55,042 nucleotides of DNA, from assembly GCA_900314585.1 (NCBI GenBank), contig OMVV01000011.1, forward strand, positions 1-55,042, in the 5' to 3' direction. Positions 16,073 through 24,489 of the stretch are shown here, in pieces (position 1 is the first letter of the stretch; every line of letters starts with the position of its first letter). The notes beneath the pieces were generated by a model, which was not told the origin of the DNA, did not search any database, and saw only the letters and a list, made by a program, of their open reading frames with translations. Position numbers and translations under genes: made by a program. The DNA is from an uncultured Erysipelotrichaceae bacterium. Its GTDB lineage: Bacteria; Bacillota_I; Bacilli_A; RFN20; CAG-826.

Positions 16073-18139
16073 ATGAAGTTGGTAATCGTTGAATCCCCTA
16101 ATAAATGTCACACCATATCCCGTTATCTAGGCGAAGGTTATGAGGTCATGGCGACCGTAGGTCACCTTAGAGACCTTTCCACAAGTGGAAAGGGTGGCTT
16201 TGGAGTGGACCTTCAAAACGATTTTAAACCTACTTATGTTATCTCCTCTCACAAGCGAAAAGTCGTCAACGAAATAAGAGAAGCTGCTCGAAGAGCACAA
16301 GACATATATTTAGCTACCGACCCTGATCGTGAAGGTGAAGCTATCGCATGGCACTTAACGCAGATTTTGAACTTACCAGTTGAGTCCACCAAGCGTCTTG
16401 AGTTCCATGAAATCACACGCGTATCTATTTCAGAGGCTATCGAGCACCCACGCACGATAGATATGAATCTTGTTAACTCTCAAGAAACAAGAAGAATCAT
16501 TGACCGCATCATTGGTTTTAAACTTTCAAATATCATCCAAAAAATGATTAAGTCTCGTTCAGCCGGACGAGTTCAATCCGCAACTTTAAAACTCATCGCG
16601 GATCATGATGAAGAAATCGCGAATTTCAAACCAACACCATATTGGACACTCAGTCTTGATTTAGCAGTTGGAAAACGCAAAATCACTGCAAACTTCGATT
16701 ATTATGGTGATATAAAGAAGCTTGATGACGAGAAAAATGTAAAAGAAATTCTCTCCAAACTTGAAGAAAAAGCGAAAGTTATTTCAATTAAAAAATCTGT
16801 TAAGACTGTTGAGTCAAAACCAGCTTTTACAACTTCAACACTTCAACAAGAAGCATATAACACATATCACTTCTCAACCAGCAAGACATCAAGCCTTGCT
16901 CAAAAACTTTATGAAGGTGTTGAAATCAAAGGTGAACATACAGGTTTAATTACTTATATCCGTACTGACTCAACATATTTATCTGATACATACGTTAATC
17001 GCGCAGAAGCATATATTAAAGAAGTATATGGTCCACAATATTGTGGTAGACGTAAAGTTGTCAAAGTCGCCGGTGCGCAAAACGCTCACGAAGCGATTAG
17101 ACCAACATCTAACCACACAACCCCAGAATCAATTCGTCCTTTTATTTCTAATGACTTATATCGTCTTTATAAACTAATTTATGAACGTGCAGTCGGCTCA
17201 TTAATGGCGCCTAAAAAAGAAGCAGTTCAAACTGTTTTGTTTGATTGTGGTGGTGTCACATTTAAGGTTGAAGACTCATCAACCATCTTTGATGGTTTCA
17301 CTCGTTTAAGTTCAGTTGATCGCACCAACGATTCAAATCTTCCAATCTTTATTGAAGGAAGCGAATATAAAGTTGAAAAAGTTAACAACGAAATGAAAAT
17401 GACCGAACCTCCAGCTTATTACACTGAAGCTCGTATCGTTAAACTCATGGAAGAAAAGAAGATCGGTCGTCCATCAACTTACTCTTCAACCATTTCAACA
17501 TTACTCAAACGTCAATATGTTGAATCTAGCAAAGGTTCAATTATCTCAACTGATGTCGGCAAAAGAACTTCAATTGTTCTAAATAAATATTTCCCAAATT
17601 TTGTCGATGTTAAATACACCGCAAAGATGGAAGAAGAACTTGACTCAATCCAAGAAGGAGAGGCAAGTCGCAGTGAAATTCTTGATGATTTCTACACAAA
17701 GTTCATGAAGGAAGTCGATGCCGCTTACAAAGTAATGTATATTGACGGCGACACTCCGGTTGGTCGAAATTGTCCACATTGTGGAGCTCCACTAGTTCTT
17801 AAAAAATCTAAATACGGTGAATTTGTAGGCTGTTCCAACTATCCAAAATGTGATTATCGTGAAAAAGATGAAACCGAAGAAACTGGTGAACTATGTCCGA
17901 AATGTGGTCGCCCACTCGTTTATCGAATCAATAAAAAGAAGAAAAGATTCATTGCATGTTCTGGTTATCCAAAATGCGATTACATCAAAAATGATATTGA
18001 AGAGGAAGTTCCACACACCGGACTCAAATGTCCTGAATGTGGTGGTGAGTTAGTTGAAAGACACCACGGAAAGAAAAAGTTCTTAGGCTGTTCCAACTAT
18101 CCAAAATGTCATCACATGGAACCATTAAAGAAAAAATAA
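16073..18139 (+). CDS. topA: DNA topoisomerase I
   Basis: A 688-residue type IA topoisomerase that relaxes negative supercoils. The Toprim domain contains IVESPNKCHTISRYLG (about 4-19) and ATDPDREGEAIAWH (about 82-95). The catalytic tyrosine is in YIRTDSTYLS (about 297-306). Three C-terminal four-cysteine zinc ribbons (CPHCG..CSNYPKC; CPKCG..CSGYPKC; CPECG..CSNYPKC) occupy the last 120 residues or so. Size and layout are normal. It has its own promoter and terminator. Confidence 0.98.
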   Translation: MKLVIVESPNKCHTISRYLGEGYEVMATVGHLRDLSTSGKGGFGVDLQNDFKPTYVISSHKRKVVNEIREAARRAQDIYLATDPDREGEAIAWHLTQILNLPVESTKRLEFHEITRVSISEAIEHPRTIDMNLVNSQETRRIIDRIIGFKLSNIIQKMIKSRSAGRVQSATLKLIADHDEEIANFKPTPYWTLSLDLAVGKRKITANFDYYGDIKKLDDEKNVKEILSKLEEKAKVISIKKSVKTVESKPAFTTSTLQQEAYNTYHFSTSKTSSLAQKLYEGVEIKGEHTGLITYIRTDSTYLSDTYVNRAEAYIKEVYGPQYCGRRKVVKVAGAQNAHEAIRPTSNHTTPESIRPFISNDLYRLYKLIYERAVGSLMAPKKEAVQTVLFDCGGVTFKVEDSSTIFDGFTRLSSVDRTNDSNLPIFIEGSEYKVEKVNNEMKMTEPPAYYTEARIVKLMEEKKIGRPSTYSSTISTLLKRQYVESSKGSIISTDVGKRTSIVLNKYFPNFVDVKYTAKMEEELDSIQEGEASRSEILDDFYTKFMKEVDAAYKVMYIDGDTPVGRNCPHCGAPLVLKKSKYGEFVGCSNYPKCDYREKDETEETGELCPKCGRPLVYRINKKKKRFIACSGYPKCDYIKNDIEEEVPHTGLKCPECGGELVERHHGKKKFLGCSNYPKCHHMEPLKKK

Positions 18140-18146
18140 ACAATTG

Positions 18147-18169
18147 AGTAAGCATTTGCTTACTTTTTT
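18147..18169 (+). terminator. topA terminator
   Basis: AGTAAGCA (18147-18154) and TGCTTACT (18157-18164) form the stem, followed by five T. The T run leads straight into the extended -10 box of trmFO. Confidence 0.85.
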
Positions 18170-18177
18170 GTTATAAT
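18169..18177 (+). promoter_or_regulatory. Extended -10 promoter of trmFO
   Basis: TGTTATAAT is a perfect TGn-TATAAT extended -10 box. It ends 8 bp before the trmFO ATG. No -35 at the right distance and no Shine-Dalgarno are visible, so the mRNA is probably leaderless. Confidence 0.8.
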
Positions 18178-18185
18178 CTAAACAC

Positions 18186-19466
18186 ATGAAAAAAGTGAAT
18201 GTTATCGGTGGTGGTCTTTCAGGGGTTGAAGCCTGTTATTTTTTACTTAATAAAGGTTATGAAGTTCACCTCTATGAAAAGCGTCCAAAAGAGATGACTC
18301 CTGCTCATCATACATCGCTTCTTGGTGAGCTAGTTTGTTCAAATTCACTTAAATCTAATCGACTCGATAATGCTTGTGGATTGCTTAAAGAAGAGATGCG
18401 TCACATGAATTCTTTAACGATGAAAGTGGCCTCTGAAACTTCAGTTCCAAGCGGCAATGCTTTAAGTGTTGATCGTGATGCATTTGCAAGCAAAATAACC
18501 GCAATTCTCCAACAATTTCCTAGTTTTCACCTACACGTGGAGGATATAAAAGAAGTTGGGAATGAACCCACAATCATTGCCACTGGACCATTAACAAGTG
18601 AATCTTTAAGCAAGTGGCTTGAAGAAAAAGTAGGTCATCAATCATTGTTCTTTTTTGATGCCAGCGCGCCGATTGTTAAAAAAGATTCAATTAATATGAA
18701 CATCGCTTATAAAAAAGCTCGTTATGATCAAGGTGATGATAGCTACATCAATTGCCCGTTCTCTATTGAACAATACGAAAAGTTCTATGATGAACTAGTA
18801 AATGCTGAACTCGCCAAAGTTCACGAATTCGATAAAAACTATTTTGAAGGCTGTATGCCAATTGAAGTTATGGCGAAACGCGGAAAAGAAACTCTCCGCT
18901 ATGGACCAATGAAACCAAAAGGGCTTCAAGTCGAGGGAAGAGAAAAATTCCATGCCGTCATTCAACTTAGGCAAGATAACCTCTATGGCGATTTATATAA
19001 CATCGTTGGTTTTCAAACTAACTTAACTTATAAAGAACAAGAACGTGTTTTTAGAATGATTCCAGGATTAGAAAATGCGGAATTTGTTCGTTATGGATTG
19101 ATGCATCGAAACACTTATATTTGTTCTCCGCTGGCTCTTAATCTGAATATGTCTTTAAAGAATATGAAGAATGTTTTTATTGCTGGTCAACTGACTGGAG
19201 TGGAAGGTTATGTAGAATCCGCAGCGATGGGAATTTTAGCGGCGATTTATTTAGACTCTTATCTAAATGATAAGAAATTGCCTGAATTACCAATCCAAAC
19301 CATGCTTGGTTCACTTCATAATTACATCATAAACGGCGATCCAAAAACTTTCTCACCAATGAATGCAAATTATGGAATTTTGTATGGTTCAAATAAACAT
19401 AATCGTGAAGAGTGTGCAACAAAATCATTACAATTAATTGATGAATGGTTCAAATATGCAAATTAA
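18186..19466 (+). CDS. trmFO: Methylenetetrahydrofolate-tRNA-(uracil54-C5)-methyltransferase TrmFO
   Basis: A 426-residue FAD- and folate-dependent enzyme that makes m5U54 in the tRNA T-loop. The FAD dinucleotide motif VNVIGGGLSGVEA (about 4-16) is followed by the TrmFO signature KRPKEMTPAHHT and LVCSNSLKSN. TGVEGYVESAAMG (about 338-350) is the conserved C-terminal FAD-contact segment. Length is typical. It lies between topA and xerC, as in Bacillus. Confidence 0.97.
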   Translation: MKKVNVIGGGLSGVEACYFLLNKGYEVHLYEKRPKEMTPAHHTSLLGELVCSNSLKSNRLDNACGLLKEEMRHMNSLTMKVASETSVPSGNALSVDRDAFASKITAILQQFPSFHLHVEDIKEVGNEPTIIATGPLTSESLSKWLEEKVGHQSLFFFDASAPIVKKDSINMNIAYKKARYDQGDDSYINCPFSIEQYEKFYDELVNAELAKVHEFDKNYFEGCMPIEVMAKRGKETLRYGPMKPKGLQVEGREKFHAVIQLRQDNLYGDLYNIVGFQTNLTYKEQERVFRMIPGLENAEFVRYGLMHRNTYICSPLALNLNMSLKNMKNVFIAGQLTGVEGYVESAAMGILAAIYLDSYLNDKKLPELPIQTMLGSLHNYIINGDPKTFSPMNANYGILYGSNKHNREECATKSLQLIDEWFKYAN

Positions 19467-20367
19467 GGAAATCAAAGAATTTTGTGAATATCTAAGATTC
19501 AATCTCAATTACTCGGAGATGACAGTTAAATCTTACGAGCAAGATATTGAAAGTTTTTATACGTTTATTTTCCAAGAAGGTATCGATATTGATGATGTTG
19601 ATTTGCCGATTATTCGCAACTACTTATCAACCCAATTGGATCAAGGTATTTCGAAAAGGACATTGTGTCGTAGGTTGTCATGCTTTAGACACTATTATTC
19701 TTTTTTAATGAATAAAGGATATGTTCACGATAATTCGTTTATCTTCATTCATTCTCCGAAGAAAGATGTTCGTTATCCTCGAGCGTTATACATCGAACAA
19801 ATTGATACCTTGTTTAATAGAAACAAAGAAAGAAGTGATCATTTAATGCTTCGAGATCAAGTGATTCTTGAACTTCTTTATGCTTCTGGTGTTCGAGCGT
19901 CTGAATTCGTAAATATCAAAATTCAAGATATCGATTTCCGCACTCGTTCAATCAGAGTGATGGGTAAAGGAAGCAAAGAACGCATCGTTCCGTTTAATAA
20001 ATCTGCTCTTATGACAATGAAAGATTATTTAAAAGATTGTCGTCCACTTTTACTTGCCAAAAATAAGAAAGCATACAACGTTGATTACTTCATTTTAAAT
20101 GACCAAGGCAAGAAGTTAACAACACGTGGTTTAGAATATATTCTAAAAAATATCGAAAAATTGACTGGGTGTTATTATGATTTACATCCACATTTGCTCC
20201 GTCATACGTTCGCTACGCACTTACTTGAAGGCGGAGCAGATCTTCGTGTTATTCAAGAACTTTTGGGTCATGAATCTTTGGATGCAACTCAGGTTTACAC
20301 CCATGTTACAGACGAGGCGATGAAAAGCCAATTTTTAGCAGCCCACCCAAGAGCAAAGAAGCACTGA
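19456..20367 (+). CDS. xerC: Tyrosine recombinase XerC
   Basis: A tyrosine recombinase of about 303 residues, placed where XerC, which resolves chromosome dimers at dif, normally lies. It has an N-terminal SAM-like core-binding domain. The catalytic set is visible: Arg in ASGVRASE, Lys in GKGSKERIVP, HLLRHTFATH, the His of GHESLDATQVYTHV, and its Tyr. The start is uncertain between ATG 19441 and ATG 19456; neither has a Shine-Dalgarno. It overlaps trmFO. The hslVU and codY genes that follow in many Bacilli are absent. Confidence 0.92.
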   Translation: MQIKEIKEFCEYLRFNLNYSEMTVKSYEQDIESFYTFIFQEGIDIDDVDLPIIRNYLSTQLDQGISKRTLCRRLSCFRHYYSFLMNKGYVHDNSFIFIHSPKKDVRYPRALYIEQIDTLFNRNKERSDHLMLRDQVILELLYASGVRASEFVNIKIQDIDFRTRSIRVMGKGSKERIVPFNKSALMTMKDYLKDCRPLLLAKNKKAYNVDYFILNDQGKKLTTRGLEYILKNIEKLTGCYYDLHPHLLRHTFATHLLEGGADLRVIQELLGHESLDATQVYTHVTDEAMKSQFLAAHPRAKKH

Positions 20368-20391
20368 CGACTAATAAATAGAAAATTCTAT

Positions 20392-20420
20392 TTGTTAAAT
20401 TTGGTGGAGAGTGTTATTAT
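20392..20420 (+). promoter_or_regulatory. rpsB promoter
   Basis: TTGTTA (20392-20397), a 17-bp spacer and TATTAT (20415-20420). The -10 box lies in the loop of the upstream terminator hairpin. The predicted start is near 20427. Confidence 0.7.
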
Positions 20421-20438
20421 ACAAGCACTCTTTTTATT
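20408..20438 (+). terminator. Terminator after xerC
   Basis: AGAGTGTT (20408-20415) and AAGCACTCT (20423-20431) pair around an 8-nt loop, followed by TTTTATTT. It overlaps the rpsB promoter, so transcripts arriving from upstream stop where rpsB transcription begins. Confidence 0.75.
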
Positions 20439-20552
20439 TATTAAAAGAGATTACGCACATCGTGAATTCAACGTCCAAGTCCCGTGACCACGGGGTCGAA
20501 AACGGGGGATGTTGTTCGAAGCGATGGAGGCTTAAACAAATGGAGGTTCATA
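20427..20552 (+). ncRNA. Structured 5' leader of rpsB (probable S2 autoregulatory leader)
   Basis: A leader of about 126 nt. CATCG (20458-20462) pairs with CGATG (20522-20526). Inside it, CAACGTCC (20469-20476) pairs with GGATGTTG (20507-20514) through 8 bp, and within that CCCGT (20481-20485) pairs with ACGGG (20490-20494). The strong ribosome binding site GGAGG sits at 20542-20546. The nested structure before a ribosomal protein gene suggests feedback control by S2. This is inferred; a covariance search would settle the class. Confidence 0.6.
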
Positions 20553-21650
20553 ATGAACGAAGAAAAGAAAGTTGCCCCAGTAGCAGAAGCACCTGCTGAA
20601 GAAAAGGGCGATGTCATGCAAATGGTAATGCATGATGAAAATGCACCAATTATTACCATCCGCAAATTACTCGAAGGTGGTGTCCACTTCGGACATAACA
20701 CCCGCAAATGGAATCCAAAAATGGGCAAATTCATCTATGGTGCCCGCAATGGAATCTACATCATTGATTTAAACAAATCAGCCGAAAAACTCGGAGAAGC
20801 ATACCTTGCTTTAAAGAAAATTGTTGATGAAAACGGTAAAGTCTTATTTGTCGGTATCAAACCACAAACCAAAGCTATCGTTGAAGAACAAGCTCTCCGC
20901 AGTGGTTCATTCTATATCACTAACCGTTGGTTAGGTGGTACCTTAACAAACTTCAAGACCATTCAAAGCAGAATTCGTCGCTTGAAAGAACTTGAAACCA
21001 AAGAACTCGATGGTTCTTACGATCGTCTTCCAAAGAAAGAAGTTGCTCTTCTTAAGAAGGAAAAAGAAAAACTTGCGAAAAACCTCAATGGTATTAAAGA
21101 AATGCGTAAGGTTCCAAACGCAGTTGTCGTTTGTGACCCAACCATCGAACATAACGCTGTTGCCGAAGCTCACAAGTTAGGCATTCCAGTCTTCGGTATT
21201 GCTGATACCAACTCCAACCCAGATGTTCTTGACTTTGTCATTCCAGGTAATGATGATGCCGTCCGTTCTGTCAAAGTTATTATCACAACTTTAGCGGATG
21301 CAGTCGTTGAATCAAAAGGCGGAATCACTGAAGTCGCTTACACCAAAGATGAAGGCGAAGAAGCAACTATGAAAGATGCGATTCGTCAAGCTGATAAAGA
21401 AAACGCCGAACGTTTAGCAGCTATCCGTAAAGCTCGCCAAGAAAAACAAGAACGTTATGAAAAGATGCAAGCTTTCCGTAAACAAAAAGAAGCCGCTAAA
21501 GAAGGCAAAGCTCCAGAGGCTAAGGTAGAAGAAAAACCAGCCGAAGAAGCTAAAGAAGAAAAACCTGCTGAAGAAAAACCAGCAAAGAAACCAGCTGCTA
21601 AGAAAGCCGCTCCAAAGAAAGAAGCTGCTAAGGCAGAAGAGGCTGAATAA
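20553..21650 (+). CDS. rpsB: 30S ribosomal protein S2 with charged C-terminal extension
   Basis: A 365-residue S2. After about 20 acidic residues the S2 core starts at the segment PIITIRKLLEGGVHFGHNTR, and GIADTNSNPDVLDFVIPGNDDA is the second signature. The last 55 or so residues are a low-complexity Lys/Glu/Ala/Pro tail (repeats such as KPAEEAKEEKPAEEKPAKKP), making it about 100 residues longer than typical S2. ATG 20553 has GGAGG at 20542-20546. tsf follows by 2 bp. Confidence 0.97.
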   Translation: MNEEKKVAPVAEAPAEEKGDVMQMVMHDENAPIITIRKLLEGGVHFGHNTRKWNPKMGKFIYGARNGIYIIDLNKSAEKLGEAYLALKKIVDENGKVLFVGIKPQTKAIVEEQALRSGSFYITNRWLGGTLTNFKTIQSRIRRLKELETKELDGSYDRLPKKEVALLKKEKEKLAKNLNGIKEMRKVPNAVVVCDPTIEHNAVAEAHKLGIPVFGIADTNSNPDVLDFVIPGNDDAVRSVKVIITTLADAVVESKGGITEVAYTKDEGEEATMKDAIRQADKENAERLAAIRKARQEKQERYEKMQAFRKQKEAAKEGKAPEAKVEEKPAEEAKEEKPAEEKPAKKPAAKKAAPKKEAAKAEEAE

Positions 21651-21652
21651 TT

Positions 21653-22372
21653 ATGGCCAGCATGATTGAACTCATTAAAGAATTACGCGATCGTACTGGC
21701 GCTGGCATGATGGATTGCAAAAAAGCTCTTGAAGCGAGCAATTCCGATGTCGAAAAAGCTATTGACTGGCTTAGAGAAAAAGGAATCGCAAAAGCCCAAG
21801 CTAAAGCAAGCCGCATTGCCGCTGAAGGTTTAGCGGGTGTCGTCGTTAAAGGCGATAAAGCAATTATTGCTGAAGTTAACTGTGAAACCGACTTCGTCTC
21901 TAAAGGTGAAAAATTCCACAAGCTCGTCGAAGACGTCATGAATGTCACCTTAGAAAAAGGTTCTAAGAACCTTGATGAAGCTAAAGACGCAACCAAAGCT
22001 TTATTCACTGATGCAACTGTGTCAATGGGTGAAAAGCTTGATTATCGTCGCTTCGAAGTCGTAGCTGATATTCCGGCTGATGTTATCGAACACGAAAGAG
22101 CAATTGCCTTTGAAACTGCTAAGGCAGATCCAAAACTTGCTGGCAAACCAGAACAAATGCTTCAAGGAATCGTTAATGGAAAGGTTAAGAAAGTTCTCTC
22201 TGAATCAATTCTCCTTTCTCAAGCCTATCTCCTTGATGGCGAAAAGAGCGTTGCCCAAGTTCTTAAAGAAAGTGGCGCTAACGTTGTTAAATTCGTTAGA
22301 TATGCTGTTGGTGAAGGTATTGAAAAACGTCAAGATAACTTCGCTGACGAAGTCATGAAAGAAATCAAATAA
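21653..22372 (+). CDS. tsf: Elongation factor Ts
   Basis: A 239-residue nucleotide exchange factor for EF-Tu. It begins with the N-terminal module containing LRDRTGAGMMDCKKAL (about 11-26) and has the EVNCETDFVSKGEKF signature (about 75-89). It is shorter than the 290-residue Bacillus form, with a reduced second core subdomain. It follows rpsB directly, the almost universal order. Confidence 0.97.
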   Translation: MASMIELIKELRDRTGAGMMDCKKALEASNSDVEKAIDWLREKGIAKAQAKASRIAAEGLAGVVVKGDKAIIAEVNCETDFVSKGEKFHKLVEDVMNVTLEKGSKNLDEAKDATKALFTDATVSMGEKLDYRRFEVVADIPADVIEHERAIAFETAKADPKLAGKPEQMLQGIVNGKVKKVLSESILLSQAYLLDGEKSVAQVLKESGANVVKFVRYAVGEGIEKRQDNFADEVMKEIK

Positions 22373-22390
22373 TTAAAAAGGAGTCTTGCT

Positions 22391-23104
22391 ATGTATCGTC
22401 GAATCTTAGTTAAACTCTCTGGAGAAGCTCTCTCTGGAGATGGTAAAAGCGGAATTCTCGATAGCGAGGCTCTTTTAAATACTTGTCATTCAATTAAAGC
22501 CATCTATGATGAGGGTATCGATGTTTGCATCGTTGTCGGTGCAGGCAATATCTGTCGTGGTGGACTCATTGAAAAGACAGGTTTTGATCGAGTTACAGGT
22601 GACTACATGGGTATGCTAGGCACCGTTATCAACTCCTTTGCCATTAAAGAAACATTAACTAAATTAGGTGCGAAAGCTGTTGTGCTTTCCGCTGTGGAAA
22701 TGAAGCAATTCACCGAAACATATTCACCTGAACTTGCTGATAAATATCTTTCTAAACATGTCATCACCGTCTTTGGCGGTGGAACTGGAAAGCCATTTTT
22801 CACAACTGATACCTGTGCAGCGATGCGTGCTATCGAAGCAAAATGCGATGCTATCTTAATCGCAAAAAACGGAGTTGATGGCATTTATGATGATGATCCT
22901 CGTATCAACAAAAACGCGAAACTTTATAAGGAAATCAACTGTTCAACCATCATTGAAAAGAACCTCAAAGTTATGGACTTAACAGCGGTGGAACTTCTCA
23001 AGGATAAAGATGTCGATATTTGTGTATTTAACGCGCAAAACACGGATAATTTTGTCAAAGTTGCCCGTGGTGAACACATCGGAACAGTTGTTAAGAAAGG
23101 ATAA
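22391..23104 (+). CDS. pyrH: UMP kinase
   Basis: A 237-residue amino-acid-kinase-fold UMP kinase for pyrimidine nucleotide synthesis. It begins YRRILVKLSGEAL, has VVGAGNICRGG near 56-66, and GGTGKPFFTTDTCAAMRA near 130-147. The ribosome binding site AAAGGAG lies 8 bp before the ATG. It belongs to the rpsB-tsf-pyrH-frr block. Confidence 0.97.
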   Translation: MYRRILVKLSGEALSGDGKSGILDSEALLNTCHSIKAIYDEGIDVCIVVGAGNICRGGLIEKTGFDRVTGDYMGMLGTVINSFAIKETLTKLGAKAVVLSAVEMKQFTETYSPELADKYLSKHVITVFGGGTGKPFFTTDTCAAMRAIEAKCDAILIAKNGVDGIYDDDPRINKNAKLYKEINCSTIIEKNLKVMDLTAVELLKDKDVDICVFNAQNTDNFVKVARGEHIGTVVKKG

Positions 23105-23109
23105 AAATT

Positions 23110-23655
23110 ATGGATGAAATTGCATTAGAAGCCAAGGAAAGAATGGCTAAATGTCTCGACGCTCTCCGCAATGAACTCGTGACATTAAGAACTGGACGCG
23201 CAACCCCAGCGATGCTCGACCGCGTCGAATGTGAATATTATGGAGATAAGATTGCGATTAACCAAATCTCATCAATCACTTCTCCAGAACCACGTCAACT
23301 TCTCATCAAACCTTACGATAAGAACGATGTTAAAGCGATTGTTGCCGCAATTGGCGCAGCTAACTTAGGTGTTAATCCAGTTAACGAAGGAGATTGCATC
23401 CGTATCACTGTTGCTCCACTTACCGAAGATTCTCGTCGTGACCTTGCTAAAAAAGCAAAAGCGATGTCAGAAGAATCAAAAGTCGCGATTAGAAATGTCC
23501 GTCGTGAATATATCGACTTTGTCAAAGACGCCGATGACATGACTGATGATTATAAAGAAAGAGTTCAAGATGACATCCAAAAAGTCGTTGATGAAACGAT
23601 GAAACAAGTCGATGAAATCTTAGCTCAAAAAGAAAAAGAAATCATGACAGTATAG
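23110..23655 (+). CDS. frr: Ribosome recycling factor
   Basis: A 181-residue RRF that, with EF-G, splits post-termination ribosomes. The signature LRNELVTLRTGRATPAMLD (about 19-37) and the C-terminal helix with KKAKAMSEESKVAIRNVRRE identify it. It is last in the rpsB operon and is followed by a terminator. Confidence 0.97.
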   Translation: MDEIALEAKERMAKCLDALRNELVTLRTGRATPAMLDRVECEYYGDKIAINQISSITSPEPRQLLIKPYDKNDVKAIVAAIGAANLGVNPVNEGDCIRITVAPLTEDSRRDLAKKAKAMSEESKVAIRNVRREYIDFVKDADDMTDDYKERVQDDIQKVVDETMKQVDEILAQKEKEIMTV

Positions 23656-23681
23656 AGAGGGTAATTCCTCTCTTTTCTTTT
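23654..23681 (+). terminator. frr terminator
   Basis: AGAGAGG (23654-23660) and CCTCTCT (23667-23673) pair perfectly, followed by TTTCTTTT. Confidence 0.88.
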
Positions 23682-23711
23682 AGAAGTATTCCCAATTTTT
23701 TTACTATAGTC

Positions 23712-23741
23712 TTGTATCAGGCGTGTCTACGCTTGTATAAT
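23712..23741 (+). promoter_or_regulatory. uppS operon promoter
   Basis: TTGTAT (23712-23717), an 18-bp spacer and a perfect TATAAT (23736-23741). The -10 box ends 7 bp before the uppS ATG, so transcription should start at or beside the start codon. Confidence 0.8.
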
Positions 23742-23748
23742 TACTAGC

Positions 23749-24489
23749 ATGAGCGAAAAAGTAAAACTAAACAAACCAATTAAACACATTGCTTTCATAA
23801 TGGATGGCAATGGTAGATGGGCTAAAGAAAGAGGACTTCCTCGTCATCTTGGCCACAAAGAAGCGTGCAACCGCATCGTTGAAGTTTTTGATTATTGTAA
23901 GGAATTTGATATTCCGGTTATGTCATTTTATGCCTTCTCTACTGAAAACTGGTCGAGACCAAAAGCAGAGATTAGACATTTATTCACATATCTCGAAGTT
24001 TTCTTTAAAAAAGAAATCAACAAACTTATCAAAGACGGCACGAGAGTTATGATTTCTGGCGATGTAAGCCGTCTACCCGAAAAAACTCAAAAGACAATCG
24101 CGAAATCAATTGAACTCACCAAAGATTGTAAGAACTTTGTCTTTAACATTTGTTTAAATTATGGCGGCAAAGAAGAACTCACAAGGGCCGCTAGAAATAT
24201 CGCTCAAGAAGTCAAGGATGGTAAACTTGATATCAAAGATATCACTGAACAAGTAATGGAAGATCATCTTTATACTGCTGGTCTACCAAATGTCGATTTA
24301 CTTGTTAGAACATCTGGCGAAGTTAGAATTTCTAATTTCCTTCCATGGCAACTTTGCTATGCAGAAATGGTGTTTACTCCAGTTAAATGGCCAGATTTCA
24401 AATACGAACCATTCCTTGATTGCATCAAAGAATACAATAAGCGCAACCGCCGCTTTGGAGGTTTAGATAATGAAAAAGATCGAAGCTAA
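23749..24489 (+). CDS. uppS: Isoprenyl (undecaprenyl) diphosphate synthase
   Basis: A 246-residue cis-prenyltransferase that builds the C55 lipid carrier used for peptidoglycan or other surface polymers. It contains HIAFIMDGNGRWAKERGLPRHLGH near the start (catalytic Asp in MDGNGRW) and LLVRTSGEVRISNFLPWQ (about 187-204). Its presence suggests a carrier-dependent envelope polymer. It is the first gene of uppS-cdsA-dxr-rseP-polC. Confidence 0.96.
   Translation: MSEKVKLNKPIKHIAFIMDGNGRWAKERGLPRHLGHKEACNRIVEVFDYCKEFDIPVMSFYAFSTENWSRPKAEIRHLFTYLEVFFKKEINKLIKDGTRVMISGDVSRLPEKTQKTIAKSIELTKDCKNFVFNICLNYGGKEELTRAARNIAQEVKDGKLDIKDITEQVMEDHLYTAGLPNVDLLVRTSGEVRISNFLPWQLCYAEMVFTPVKWPDFKYEPFLDCIKEYNKRNRRFGGLDNEKDRS

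Noticed and set aside
19456..20367. xerC as an integrase of a mobile element
   Set aside because: Its place between trmFO and rpsB and the lack of element genes or repeats around it fit the housekeeping XerC.
21628..22008. 126-codon open frame on the minus strand
   Set aside because: It is antisense to tsf, has no ribosome binding site and no recognisable domain.
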